Of a DNA stretch of 64,000 bases, positions 21,679 to 33,571 are shown in pieces. The stretch covers positions 1 to 64,000 of the forward strand of contig NW_006916019.1 in assembly GCF_000464535.1 (NCBI RefSeq). Direction: 5' to 3'. The DNA comes from Endocarpon pusillum Z07020. Its lineage: Eukaryota; Ascomycota; Eurotiomycetes; Verrucariales; Verrucariaceae. Positions within the stretch are counted from its first letter, which is position 1; every line of letters starts with the position of its first letter. The notes under the pieces are model-generated. The model did not search any database. It saw nothing but the letters and a program-made list of their open reading frames with translations, and was not told the DNA's origin. The position numbers were made by a program, and so were the translations under genes.

Positions 21679-24053
21679 CTATCTGCATTGCTCGGCTCCG
21701 TTCTTGATAAGATCAGCACCCTTCTCCGCAATCGCGAACACCGTCCCAGCAAGATTGGCCCCAACAATGACGCTCATGACACTGGCATCCACGACGCGCA
21801 GCCCCTCGACACCATAGACCCTCAACTGCTCATCGACCACACCTCCCAGCTCCAACGGCATCATGGCGCAGGTGCCAGTGGGGTGCATCGCGGTTGGCTC
21901 CGTGTTCCGCCGCATGTACGCCACCCAGTCCTCTCGAGCCGTCACATTCAAGCCGGGTGATGTTTCGACGGGGTCGAACTGCGCCAGGAGTGGCGACTCT
22001 ACGTTGATGCGGCGATGGAACCGCGCCAGCTCCAACATGATGTCGAAATCGACCGGGTTACTGTAGGTGCGGTAGTCGACAATGGGCTCGGACTCGGGAG
22101 CTGAGGTGTTGATGTTGACGGTGCCGAGACTCAGCGGATGTTCGTAGGTGAAGTAGTTGACGGGTTCATCACCCGAGAAGTAGTGGCTGTAGAAGACGTT
22201 GTTGCTGCGTCGAATTGCTTCGGCCAGGCTGACCAGCCGCGCCTGGTATCCTGCGATCACGGTCGGATCTGAGCCGGTCGGGAGGTAGTCTGCGGCATTC
22301 TGTGCGTCGACCTTAGCAGCAATAGATTCGTATGCCTCGGGCGCTACCACTGGCAGTCCAAGCCATGCACCGGTGTTCCAGAGTGCACGAGACCATGGCC
22401 CAGTCCGATTCGCGGCCCACAATTCGTCTGCCCATGTGATGAAATCCGGGTCATCAAAATCATCCCGTCGGTTGGGACGGGTGGAATAGTTCCGGACTGC
22501 GTAGTAGAGTTAGCTTCCACGAAAATGGCATGAACTTCTGCGTGCCAACTTGCATTGAATCTCAAAATGGAGAGCGGTGTGGTCTTGGAAGTTCTGCCCG
22601 ACACCGGGAAGCTCGATCTTGGTTTCGATCCTAGCGCTCTCCAACAGCTTACGAGGACGGATACCACTCAGCTGCAGTAGCTGTGGGCTGTGGATAGTAC
22701 CTGCGGAAAGAATTATCTCCTTGTTCGCCTTCACCGTGGTAAATTCGTCATCTCCACCGTCTGCTTGGCTAGGTCGGAACACGACGCCGGTGGCTTTGTT
22801 TCCATCGAGCTCGATCTTGGTAACCTTTGACTCGGTGATGAGGTGATAGTTTGCTCGGTTCAGACCGTCCCAGTGTCCCGTTCGAGAATACGACCTGTTG
22901 AGGGAACCTTCAGCGTCCACTACAATTTCTAAGTGAGTAAAATGTTTCGTTCAGTGTTACAAGGATTCTTGGGGTTATTCTGAATCGTGTTTCTGGTGCT
23001 AGAATACCAGAAACGCGCTCGATTAGGCAATTTGTGCGCGCAATTTGAGCCAAAAGCAGAAAGGGAGTATATCTGGAAGCTGCTCACTGTATGTCGGGTA
23101 CCAGTAGACGCCTGTCTGGCCTGCTCCACTGTCCTCAGGAACGCCAACACCTGGCAGCTTTGTGAACACCTCAAATTGGTATTCTGCGAACAGTGAATTA
23201 GCATTATCTCCGAATGCAGCCACACTTGTTCTTCTCACTAATTCCCGGCCATTGGAACGACGGCCATCCTGCGTATAATCTAGAGGTGGTGCCCCAATAA
23301 GATTCATCGTACTTGATGCCGGGCATTTGGTCTGCAGCTTCTTTGGGTGGTGGTTGGAAATGCAAACCCTAAAGACCAGATGTCAACAATACCGTCACTC
23401 AGTATTGAAGAAGTGACTCGCCTTTATGAAGTACGGCAGGACTCCATCCCAAGACCAAGTAGAGCTGCCGCCGAAAAAGCTGCCCCACCTATCATAGTCA
23501 TCCGTCGTGCCCCGAACACACTGCATGCCGTTGAGAGCAGAACCGCCGCCAGTGACACTTGCTATGATGACGGCTGATTCCCGGTTTTCCAGCTCCGTGT
23601 TTGGAGCGGAGGTAATGTTGTAAAGCCACCAAGGCTCGGCGTTCCATGACACCCGGTCACGAACATTGTTGATTTCATCCGAGTCAGCTAGAGCGCAATT
23701 GGTCAACGTACCTGGATCTGGAACCGAGAAGGGCCTGTGAATGAAAATTGCTTACCAAGCTCGCCATTCTCAATCACAAGTACTGTAGCTAAGATAGAAG
23801 ATTAGTACGGAGGCTGATGGTGCCGGGTTCGCGTTGGTCCTGACTTACTCTTGCCATCTTCGCTCAGTCTATCTCCAACAGTCAAGCCTGCTGTACCCCC
23901 GCCTATGATCACATAGTCGTAGGACCCGCTGAGAGCTTCTGGCCCGTCCAAAGCTCGTGTATATATCGTTGGGACATGGAGGGTTGCTGCTGGTGAACAG
24001 CTCAGGAGTGCCGCAAGTGTAGCCAGAAAGCCAAGCTGAGAGGGTAGAACCAT
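21679..24053 (-). CDS. Secreted GMC oxidoreductase (aryl-alcohol-oxidase-like)
   Basis: Eight exons: 24053-23849, 23788-23756, 23711-23418, 23340-23239, 23183-23088, 22928-22554 and 22496-21679 are joined in frame to 640 codons (the list shows seven coding blocks; the count includes none skipped, so the gene has seven exons and six introns). N-terminal signal peptide (LGFLATLAALLSCSPAA), then the FAD dinucleotide motif YDYVIIGGGTAGLTVGDRL, GMC signature 2 (GTIHSPQLLQLSGI) and the catalytic HPTGTCAM with His at about residue 573. It probably oxidises an alcohol outside the cell using FAD and O2; substrate unknown. The intron at 22497-22553 is GC-AG with branch-like GCTAACT. The junction at 23341-23417 is uncertain: a 77-bp intron keeps frame, whereas the shorter 30-bp GT-AG choice (23369-23398) would not. 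No stops. Confidence 0.85.
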
Positions 24054-25073
24054 GCTGATCGTTGAAAGAGAGCCGCAGATTCCTTTATTGCAGCTTACCA
24101 CTATGGTGGTGTCGTTGTGAGCAAGAGGGAAACAAGTCCGACTTATGTAGAGATGCTGAGGCGCGCGGCGGCATCCTTTCAGCGGGACTAAGATTCAGCT
24201 CGCCCCGGACTTGCTGTTGTTCTTGGCTTCTTCGTCTACATAACGTCCGAGCGTCATCTGGATGGGACAGGTTGACCGGCCCGGTGGTCAGCAGGATAGA
24301 ATCCTTCGGCCCTGGCAACGCTCGCATGTCCAATATAAGGAGAAGTAACACATTCAGTGACACGGAATAAAATAAATTCAAAAAGATATTAACGAATTAA
24401 AGAATCTATTATTTTTCAAAAGAGAAATTTGCCATTTATACATCTGAAGCTGAAGATGACACTCTGATCTCTGAAGACAGAGCTCTTTGAGAGAGAGAAC
24501 AACTGTTACACCGCAACCTAACCGAACGAACTAACCAGAGCTACACAGGCGCCAAGCCTGCGAGCCCTGACTAGATATGAGAACTCGCGAGCTTACACAT
24601 TCTGAGTACCAGGCCGCCAGACCTTCGCGTAGAACTGACAGAAAAATTTAGAGACGACAGACGCGGGCAAGTTATGGCTCGTTAATCATAGCCAGGGGCT
24701 CAGCAGTGGGACTGAGTATGGGTGAAGTGAGGCTGAGGCCTGTGGGCAGTACCGGGATGGTAGGTGGACAACTTCGGACTCGAGTGACGCTGCGGCCTGA
24801 GCAGAGGCTTAGCCGAAGTTGAGCCGGGTGACTAATTACTGAGTAAGGCAGCAAACCCAGCCAACCCAACAGGGTGCTAAGGCGCGGTCAAGATTCGGGT
24901 TCTAAAGTTACTTACAACATGCTTGTCTTTCAGAGCACTGCTGAGAATTCTTTCTACACCACAGGCTTGTCCTAGTCGCTAGGTTGCGACATCCATGATT
25001 AAGATGCTAGTGGCACGCATCCTTCTCAATTACCATATGAAATTCGTAACGGCGAAACCCAAGATCATCCTTG
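24054..25073. other. Intergenic, no supported gene
   Basis: This holds the promoter of the GMC gene and the downstream side of the Q/RGG gene. No frame above 110 codons, no motif recognised. Confidence 0.5.
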
Positions 25074-26156
25074 TCACCATCCAGGTGCCCATCCTCGTTC
25101 CCATCCAGATCCACCCCCTCGTCCACTTCCTGGTCTAACCCCCGGCCCTCTTCCGCGGCCACCTCCTCGTCCACTTCCCTCCTCCACTCCAGGTCCGGTC
25201 CATGGCCCCCTTCCGCGCCTACCTTCTCGTCCACCACCTCTGCCTCCTCCAGATACCCCTTCAAATCCTCCCTCAGATCCCCCTCCCCGCCCACCTCCAG
25301 GCCCGCCTGCTGCTCTATCCTCTTCGCGTAAAAAGTAAGCTGGTAGAGGATCGAGATCAAAAGCCAGAGAGTATGCAGTCGCCAGTCTGTTCGCTTCAAA
25401 GTACTTCCCCTGATCATGATACGTCTGGAATTGATAGTAAGATCGGAACAAGGCAAGGGCAGGTAGCCAATTGACATAGAAGACAAATATTTCCGCCTCA
25501 TCGGGCGTCGCTGTGGCAGTCACTATTCGGCATATTGCTTGATCTGTAGAAGATGAAAACGAAAGAGGTTAGTCACTTGTATTTAGAGAAATGACAGTAC
25601 GGGATATTGGATACAAGTGGGCAATTAGACACGCACCTAGATCCTGGTATAGATCGGCATTTTCGGGCGGGCTCACTCGCTTTCTATCTCGGTGGTAGAT
25701 TGACCATAGATTTCTTACACGTTCTATTTGATCGAAATGTAAAAGGAGAGCAAGTTCTTTTTGTGTCTTATTTGAGGCCCGCCATTGTAGCCACTGTTGC
25801 TGTATACGCTGTTCTACAAGCAGAGCTTCCTGCCGTTTTGCCTCTCGCCGTACGCGTTGTTCTTCGTGCTGCTCTTGGTCTACATGTTGCTGGGTTTGCT
25901 GCAAGGGTTGCAGAGGTTGCAGGGGTTCTTGTGGCGGCGGTGGTTGCCGGGGTTGCCGGGGTTCCTGTGGTGGTGGTCGCAGTGGTGGCGGTGTTTGCTG
26001 TCGTTGTTGTCGTGGTTGCTGTTGCTGTCCGGGTTCTTGTGGTGGTGGTAGTGGTGGTGGTCGCAGTAGTGGCAGTGTTTGTTGCTGCTGCTGATGTTGT
26101 TGTTGTCGTCGTAGTGGTTGTTGCTGCCGACGCTGCTGCTGTTGTTGTTGATTCAT
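25074..26156 (-). CDS. Q/P-rich and RGG-rich low-complexity protein
   Basis: Exons 26156-25637 and 25543-25074, separated by a 93-bp GT-AG intron, give 329 codons. The first about 100 residues are almost only Gln, Pro and Arg. A charged, coiled-coil-like stretch follows (EQRVRREAKRQEALLVEQRI), then a short globular-looking part (FVFYVNWLPALALFRSYYQF). The last 75 residues are Gly/Arg repeats (GGGRGGG, GRGRGPG). Prion-like plus RGG composition is common in RNA-binding or condensate proteins, but no RNA-recognition domain is present, so function is unknown. The repeats are CAN and GGN trinucleotide-type DNA and are likely length-variable. Intron consensus and frame agreement support a real gene. 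Confidence 0.6.
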
Positions 26157-27927
26157 AGCTTGCCAAATGCTTATTTACGGTTTAATCTGTGATATGGTTT
26201 CAAGTCAAGCCTTGACTCGAAGAATAGTGATCAACTTGATAATTGGAGCTAAAGAAAACTCCAAAAATCAGGGGATATATGATAAAATGTTGTAATGTCT
26301 TGTAGCAAGGATATCACTGAGACACCATGATCATATTCACTGCAGACTGATGTTTGGAAAGTGTATCAAGAAACAAGCAGATGCAGGTTCTACATATTAA
26401 CATCACTTGATGCGTAGAATGCAACAGAAGGGAGCAATGGAGTCAAATGGGACGGGAGAAAGATTTAGTTCGGAGAGTAAAGAAGATAGCAAGAGTCTTT
26501 TAAGACTGAATCAGACCACATTGTACGTACATTTACAGGATCAAGCGACAGGAGGCGACTTGAGGACTTGACAATCTTTGCAATTTCACTCATATATCAG
26601 CAGGTGAAAAAGGAATAAGGATCAGTGATAACAGATCTCAACCTTTCATACACCTCACATATAAAAGCTAGTACTAGACAATTCGAGTATGTTGGTCAAC
26701 GGTGATCAAAGGAAGTGCTTGGGTGAGAATGAATGACAAGGAACACTCTAAAGAGCGGTGCCAGAGGTTGAAAGGATAAAGTATAAAAACAAGTTGCCAC
26801 ATTGACGGTTTCGTGTCTGGAAAAGGTGGAAGACGCGGGAAAAACAGTGCAGCGAGGCGGACAGCTTGTGTTATGCACGCCGACCTCACACATTGATACT
26901 GGTGGGCGATGATGGTGACAGGGGACTGCATTCTGCACTTCCGACCGTCAAGTGTTGGCACATGGGTGGGTGATGGAGCTCCGCTGCTGGCCTGCCGCGT
27001 AAATATTTAACAAGCAGAATTGATATAATGACACCCGCTCTTGATGCCCAATTTCAAGGTCTATTCACCATTCTCCTGCTTTCTCAGTCCGGGTGGGTGA
27101 AAAGGAAGTGTAAATTATTTCAGACTGACTGAAGCGCTGATCCCCTAAGCGGTATGCTACTCTCCGGGAATGGAAGTCTCCACTATGATCATCAACGTAC
27201 GTCCCGTAATGACCTCGTCTCTAAAGGCACGACTATGACTGCAGGCCGTAGTGACTACGTTCCAGTTATGCCTTCAACACCACCTATTTGTGTCCACCTA
27301 TCATTCTTCTTCAATGCCTGCGGTTGACCAGCTTCATTGAATCTCCCATCAACGCCCAACTAACGCCCTCGGTAATGCCCATTTCAAAACCTCCTTTCAA
27401 CGGCATCCAAAAAACCCCCAGTAAGGCCCATGTTTTATCCTAGTATCAATACCTAGTTACTAGATACATGCACATTAACTCTCAAATGCATAAGGCAAAA
27501 GCTGATAACAGCAACAATAATGGTGATAGTAAGGAACACCAAAGCAGCATACACGCCGTAGTAGCATTCCATCTTGAGGGTCTGAATCTAACGTTTGGAC
27601 CAGCTAATTGACAAAGATTGCTTGAAGAGGCTGTGCTTCTGCGATACATGAGAACAGATATATTGGTGGGCTTTCAAGTCCATATGGCGGCGAGTTAGCC
27701 TAGTGACAAATCAAGCTGTACGAATCCGTTCAGTCAATTTCTTCTGACTTCAACACCTGAAATAAAGCAGGTATGTGTCCTTACTCCACTGAGCTCCCTG
27801 TCAGCATGGCAAGAGAATGCTTGTATGAATCATGTCTAGGGCACCAAGGGAGAAGAAAGGCGTCGGGCTTGGGAAGCTGAGGCACACAAGATAGAGGATA
27901 TTATTCTGTAGCCTGGCATCGAGGAGC
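26157..27927. other. Intergenic, no supported gene
   Basis: About 1.8 kb without a coding frame above 95 codons and no recognised family, RNA gene or transposon. It presumably carries the upstream region of the Q/RGG gene and the downstream region of the RING gene. Confidence 0.5.
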
Positions 27928-28881
27928 TTATCCATACAGACCATCCCATTCCTCTTCCTCATCTTCCGGCTTAGCATTCTTCTTGATATCCTCCAAATGC
28001 TTCTTCTTTCTCTCTCGCTCCCTCTTCCCTAGATCTACCCTATCCAATGGACATGTTCCTCTTAGCCTCAACCACGGCCTCACACACTCCAGATCAAAGA
28101 TGTGACTGGAATGACACGGAAGGCGTACGAGCAGCGGATGTGGATCGTCTGAAAAAGGATTTCCACAGATTGGACAATCATCTTCTTTTCTGACTTTCTT
28201 GATGCTGACTCGCTCCAAGCCCGCGATGTATTCTTCGTCCACTCCTTCGACTTCTCTTGGTGGTCTTTCTGCCGAGCTCATAAGGGACTCTATGAGTGAG
28301 TCTAGGAGCTCAGAGTCTGTGTCTCCGCTATCGCGACGCATGACCCCGAATGCGTCCGCGAGGTTGCGGAAGGCAGCGGAGACTTCATTGGGGACTGGCA
28401 CTGCGTGTTGGCGAGTGCGAGGGACGGAGGTGTCTGGAGTTATCTGCGAGAGGGTAGAAAAGAAGGTGGAAAGGTCTGGACGCCGGGGTCGTTCGCTGGG
28501 GTTGGTACTGGGAGGGTCGATCGCATGCTCAACTAGTCGAGTGCTGGTTAGAAAAGCTTCAATAAGATTGATCGGGATGGTTGACAGATACTTTCGTAGC
28601 TTGCCATGATTGTGCTTCTTCAGGGTGACCTGGGCAAAACGTGAGCGTGAGCGTGATCTCGGTAGAGCGGCCAAAGCCCCTGAGGTTGTAGACCGAAGAA
28701 GTTCTAAACAGTATGTATCAACGGTTGCATGGAGACGAGGATTTTGAATACTGCAGACGTGAGATGTTAGGCAGAGAATGATGGCGTATGCCAGATCTGG
28801 AGTGACCGCTCTCGCAAGACGCTCCCGATCCTTATGACCAACCTTACCGTGGACCTCGAAACTGTTTGGCGATGCTATCAT
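27928..28881 (-). CDS. RING finger protein (probable E3 ligase)
   Basis: A single exon of 317 codons from ATG 28881. The N-terminal two thirds are helical with no known domain. A RING-H2-like module begins at residue 236 (CPIC), continues LPCHSSHIFDLECVRPWL and ends TCPLDR at residues 276-281, so the eighth metal position is Asp280 instead of Cys. A highly charged Lys/Glu tail follows (RERERKKKHLEDIKK, then EDEEEEWDGLYG). Likely role: ubiquitin transfer; substrate unknown. It is divergent from PAN2 with only 218 bp between start codons. A possible 5'-leader intron acceptor (TTTCAATAG) sits immediately before the ATG. Confidence 0.8.
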   Translation of the reverse strand: MIASPNSFEVHGKVGHKDRERLARAVTPDLAYAIILCLTSHVCSIQNPRLHATVDTYCLELLRSTTSGALAALPRSRSRSRFAQVTLKKHNHGKLRKYLSTIPINLIEAFLTSTRLVEHAIDPPSTNPSERPRRPDLSTFFSTLSQITPDTSVPRTRQHAVPVPNEVSAAFRNLADAFGVMRRDSGDTDSELLDSLIESLMSSAERPPREVEGVDEEYIAGLERVSIKKVRKEDDCPICGNPFSDDPHPLLVRLPCHSSHIFDLECVRPWLRLRGTCPLDRVDLGKRERERKKKHLEDIKKNAKPEDEEEEWDGLYG

Positions 28882-29099
28882 TCTATTGAAACAGGGGCCT
28901 GCAATTCGCACTGCTCGATGAACTGATCAGGCATTGCAATTCCGCTGTGCTGGCGGAAAGAGCTTCTTTTCATCCACCAGAAGGTTGCTTCCTGATCGAG
29001 TCAAGCGTGGATATCTATCTTCCCTTCTGCTTCCTTTCCAGACCCCACAAACAACATCACCTCCACCCAGTGCATAGCCCTAGAGATGCTGGGGTTTCA
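28882..29099. promoter_or_regulatory. Shared divergent promoter, RING gene and PAN2
   Basis: Only 218 bp separate the two start codons, so transcription in both directions must start within or near this interval. I see no clear TATA box; CT-rich patches such as CTTCCCTTCTGCTTCC near 29,020 resemble pyrimidine tracts of fungal promoters. Confidence 0.5.
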
Positions 29100-32000
29100 A
29101 TGGAGGCGGACTGGGACGAGATCACGAGGATCGTGGTGCCTCCAGGCCCACATATGCTTCCAACTCCCGCGTCTACAATAGCATTCGACGACACCCAGGA
29201 GCTTCTATGGATTGGCAACGACCACGTCAGTCTTTCTAAGATCCTCACAGTCCTCAAGCTCACGGATGTAGGGCAGAGTGACTGCATTCTATGGTCCGGA
29301 ATTACAACGATATGTCTCGGTCAAGGCACATATCAGCGAAGGACCTGTCAGACAATTTCTATTCCACGAGCGAGGGGTCCTGTCAATCGCTGCTAACAGT
29401 GTGCATCTGGTTTCTCGAAAGGGCCTGACACAATGGCATCTCAACCATCCGAGCATGATCGACCTGCGTTGTATGAGCTTCACATCCAATCCAGGCCAGA
29501 TCCTTCTTGCAGGATGTCAATCCGCCATGCTGGTCGTTGATATTGACAAAGGTCAGGTGGTGTCTCAGCTGCCATCAGAAGCTAGCTATACGATGATGAA
29601 GAGAAGTCGCTACATCTGCGCAGCGACAGAGGCTGGTGCAGTTAACGTGCTTGACACCACCGATTTCACGATTTTGAAATCATGGAAGGCCCATGGAACA
29701 GCAATCAACGACATGGATGTGCGAGGTGACTTTCTCGTAACCTGTGGCTTCTCTGTTCGCCATCTTGGAGCATCAATAGTGGACCCTCTGGCAAATGTCT
29801 ATGACCTGAAGAGTTTCAGCTCTTTGCCCCCTCTTCCTTTTCATGCAGGTGCTGCTTACGTCCGCCTACATCCTAAGTTACAAACAACAAGCTTTGTTGC
29901 CTCACAAACAGGGCAAATGCAGGTAGTTGATTTGATGAACCCAAACTCCGTCGATCTCCGTCAAGCAAACGTCCAATATATGCTGGGTATCGAGGTCTCA
30001 CCCTCAGGTGATGCTCTGGCCATTATCGATGCCGAAGCTTCTATACACCTCTGGGGCTCTCGATCAAAAGTGCAGTTCAGTAAGCGGCGTCAAGAAACAG
30101 AATTCGGGGAACCTCAGGCAGATCGCGCCCCGTTCGTGGATTGGAAAGAAATGCCATTGAACACGATTGGAATGCCTTATTACCACGAACGCCTTTTGTC
30201 AGCATGGCCAAGCCATATGGTCTTTGACGTTGGTGCTCCACCCCCCCAGATAGATCCAAATCTTGTCCTTCAGCCTGCGGAAATGGGCTTCTATGCGCCG
30301 AATTCCAAACAGTCGCTACGGTATCAAGTGGAAGACACCCGTGCAAGTCAGCTTGGCTCCTCGATGGCCGCTCCCAAGTTTCTTAGTGAAAAGGCGAAAG
30401 CAATTCCAAATAATATTGCCCGGAGGATGTCTGATGCAGCAGAAGCACTTGCAGGCGCCACCTTGACCAGTCCTACTGACGAGGACCCCATCATCAAGTA
30501 CAGCAATGTCGAAATCAAGTACAGTCGATTCGGAGTGGATGACTTCGACTTCCGGTACTACAACAAAACGTCCTTTTCCGGATTGGAGACCCACATCGCA
30601 AACTCCTTCATCAATGCTATCCTTCAGCTCTATCGCTTTGTCCCTGTGGTTCGTAATCTCGCCTTGCATCATGCTGCCACAAGCTGTATTGCTGAGAACT
30701 GCCTGCTTTGCGAGCTAGGTTTCTTGACTGACATGCTCGAGAAAGCAGCGGGACAGAATTGTCAAGCCACCAATCTACTTCGCGCTTTCAGTGCCTCTCG
30801 TGAGGCAGCTAGCCTTGGTCTGTTGGAAGAAAGCACCCTTGCAAGTGGCGTGTCACTGTCATCCACCATCCAATCGGTGAATCGCTTTCTCCTGAAACAA
30901 TTCGCCCAGGACTTTCGAAACTTGGTGGGTAGTTCCGATGACGTGGACGCTGTCGTTGCTACTGGTGCTTTGGAATCGATTGGGTGTATGTATTGTGGCA
31001 ACGAGATCACACGTCCGGGCACGTCGTACGTTAACGAATTGGTCTACCCTCCACATCCACCCAGTGACCCGAAAAATGTGCTGCGAAATCCAATCTTCAA
31101 GTTCTCCGCAATCCTAAAGGCTTCTATAGAACGTGAAAGCAAGAATCGAGGTTGGTGCAATAAATGCCGCCGCTACCAACAACTCTCGATCCACAAATCC
31201 ATTCAACACTTACCCTTTGTCATGATGATCAACGCAGCTCTAACCAATCCCGCCATGTGGAGCTTATGGGAGATGCCTGGATGGCTCCCTACAGAAGTCG
31301 GTGTTCTTGTTCAAAATAGGAATGTGTATTGCTTCGAAAATGCAGATCTAGGACTGCATATCCGAAACAAAACACCTAATCTTGTGATCTACGAGCTGGT
31401 TGGCTTTGTGGCAGAGATCGACGTGGCTGATCATCAGCGCCCTCACCTCGTCAGCTTTATCAATGTCGACGTATCGTCTAATGAACAGAATGCCGTACAA
31501 AAGCCCAGGAGTGCTAATTGGCATCTGTTCAATGACTTCCTTGTTACTCCGGTCACCGACAAGGAGGCTCTTCTCTTCAATCAGGGTTTCAAGTTACCAT
31601 GTGTTTTGTCCTATCAGATCAAGTCGGCGCACGGGGCAATCGATCAGAGTTGGAAAGAGAATCTAGACTCAGTTCTTCTGTTCCACCAGTACAGCATCAA
31701 TGGTGGCCGTCCTGCAGCAGATTGCCATATTCTAGGTCCTGAGGAAAAACCTACGCAAGGGACGCCAATCGCACTGGATACTGAGTTTGTGGACCTGGAG
31801 AAGGCAGAGATTGATGTCAAAGCGGATGGTACACAAGAGACCATTCGTCCAGCCAAGTCGGGATTAGCACGTGTAAGCGTTCTGCGAGGAGCCGGTGAGG
31901 CAGAAGGCGTTCCATTCATCGACGACTATATCACCATCAGGGATGCCACGATTGTGGATTATAAGACCCAATACTCTGGCATTCGCCCAGGTGATCTAGA

Positions 32001-32601
32001 TCCTCGGACCTCGTCACACAATCTGGTTCCACTCAAGGTTGCATACAAAAAGCTATGGCTGTTGTTGAATCTGGGATGTGTTTTTGTTGGCCATGGTCTT
32101 GCCTCTGACTTCCGAAAGATCAACATTCAAGTACCAAAAAGCCAAACAGTTGATACTCAATACTTGTACCTGGTCCCGGGGAAGAATCGCCGATTCTCAC
32201 TCCGCTATCTGGCGTGGGCGGTATTCAAAGAATTCATTCAAGAGGAGAGCGCTGACGAATCTACGATAGACGGCCACGACAGTATCGAGGATGCTCGCAT
32301 GGCCCTTCGACTATGGCGAAAATTCCAAGAATACCAAGATGCTGGCATCGTGGAGCAGATGGTTGAAGAGATCTACAAGAAAGGTTTTAGATATCAGTGG
32401 AGACCGCCTGCACGAGATGGTGCCCTGACTGGCGGCAATAGTGCCGTGGCTAGTGGGAGGAATACCCCAGAAGTTGGAGCGATCAGTGCCCCTGGCACAC
32501 CTGCCAGAGGTTTTCGATTGAGCGCTGCCAGTGCAACTGCCTTTGCCCCTCGTTCGGATGCTAGCAGGAGCGAAGGATTCGGTGGTAGTCCACTCAGATG
32601 A
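29100..32601 (+). CDS. PAN2: PAN2 catalytic subunit of PAN2-PAN3 deadenylase
   Basis: Exons 29100-29225 and 29272-32601 (46-bp intron) give 1,151 codons, the normal PAN2 length. Exon 1 starts MEADWDEI, the usual fungal N-terminus, and splicing makes GNDH/GRVTAFYGPELQRY. Domains in order: WD40-like propeller (about residues 1-330), linker that binds PAN3, an inactive ubiquitin-hydrolase-like fold, and a C-terminal DEDD 3'-5' exonuclease. Catalytic acids are visible in LDTEFVDL (Asp878, Glu880), GHGLASDFRKI and DGHDSIEDARMALRLW. The enzyme trims poly(A) tails of cytoplasmic mRNA. A variable Ser/Gly-rich tail follows. No anomalies. Confidence 0.97.
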
Positions 32602-33571
32602 CCGGTGAAGGCAGCATTCACTACCTGTTATGATCAGTCTACGCAGCGTTATTTTGGCCCGCAGGTACAAGACTTTGATCATTGAGTTACCAGTCACCAA
32701 CCAGGAGTCTACATGATATCTTCATTCCTTGGCGACCCGTTCATGGATGATCTTTGGTTCGACCCATGGTCTTGAAACCATCTGGACGCATATGTATGCA
32801 GGGAACCGCGCGGGTGGTGACCTGGATGCACAGAACGCCAACCCATGGTGCTATGTTGGCATCGAGCAGACCTGATCTTACTATCAGCTCTACTTCTGAC
32901 CTCGGAAACGAACGATGGGCAACGCTCTATTTACGCCACTGTGGCACAATATCAAAGTTATTTCCGATTTTCTGGACTGAGTATCTCTTCTCGCGTGACT
33001 CGGTATAACACGATTTCAGATCTGACGCACCGAAGGCTAGGTTTCTCTCTTCACCGGTTCTTTGTGCTTGAGTGCTTATCTCCCTTCGCCACTCTAGTCT
33101 CCTTACAATATCCGACATTTCAGAGTAACACACCTGGTGAGTGGTCACGCCTCTTACAAATACCCGTTTCTGGAAATGATATTCTCCTGCCTCTTTCGTC
33201 TGTTCAGCCGAGACATCTTAACACTTTCACCTTTGTCTTTTTGCATAAATCTCGGGTAGTTCCCCCTTTTACAGATATCGTAATTTGGTCATGTGAAGCT
33301 AGCGTCACATTTTCAATCTGCTTTCAAAGCCCTTGCGCTACCAAACTACGCCACTACAATACAGCGGCATCAGTGTGAGTGCACGTCAAATTCGTGACAC
33401 CCATCGAGCAAGCCATTGTCTACCAAAGAGACTCCAAGGTCGACTTGACCAATACGTTCAAACTAATCCAACCACGCGACAACCATTTACCAGGCAGAGG
33501 ATAGCATCAACATCACCAACTACCCAGCCCAACCCCCATCCGGCTTTATCCCTTTTGTAAGAATTCGGACC
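32602..33571. other. Intergenic, no supported gene
   Basis: 3' side of PAN2 and the upstream region of the small secreted protein. Frames are short and without family resemblance. Confidence 0.5.

Noticed and set aside
25607..26158. 183-codon Val/Ala-rich plus-strand frame
   Set aside because: It is the opposite-strand shadow of the CAN trinucleotide repeat in the Q-rich exon; the minus strand has the intron-supported gene.
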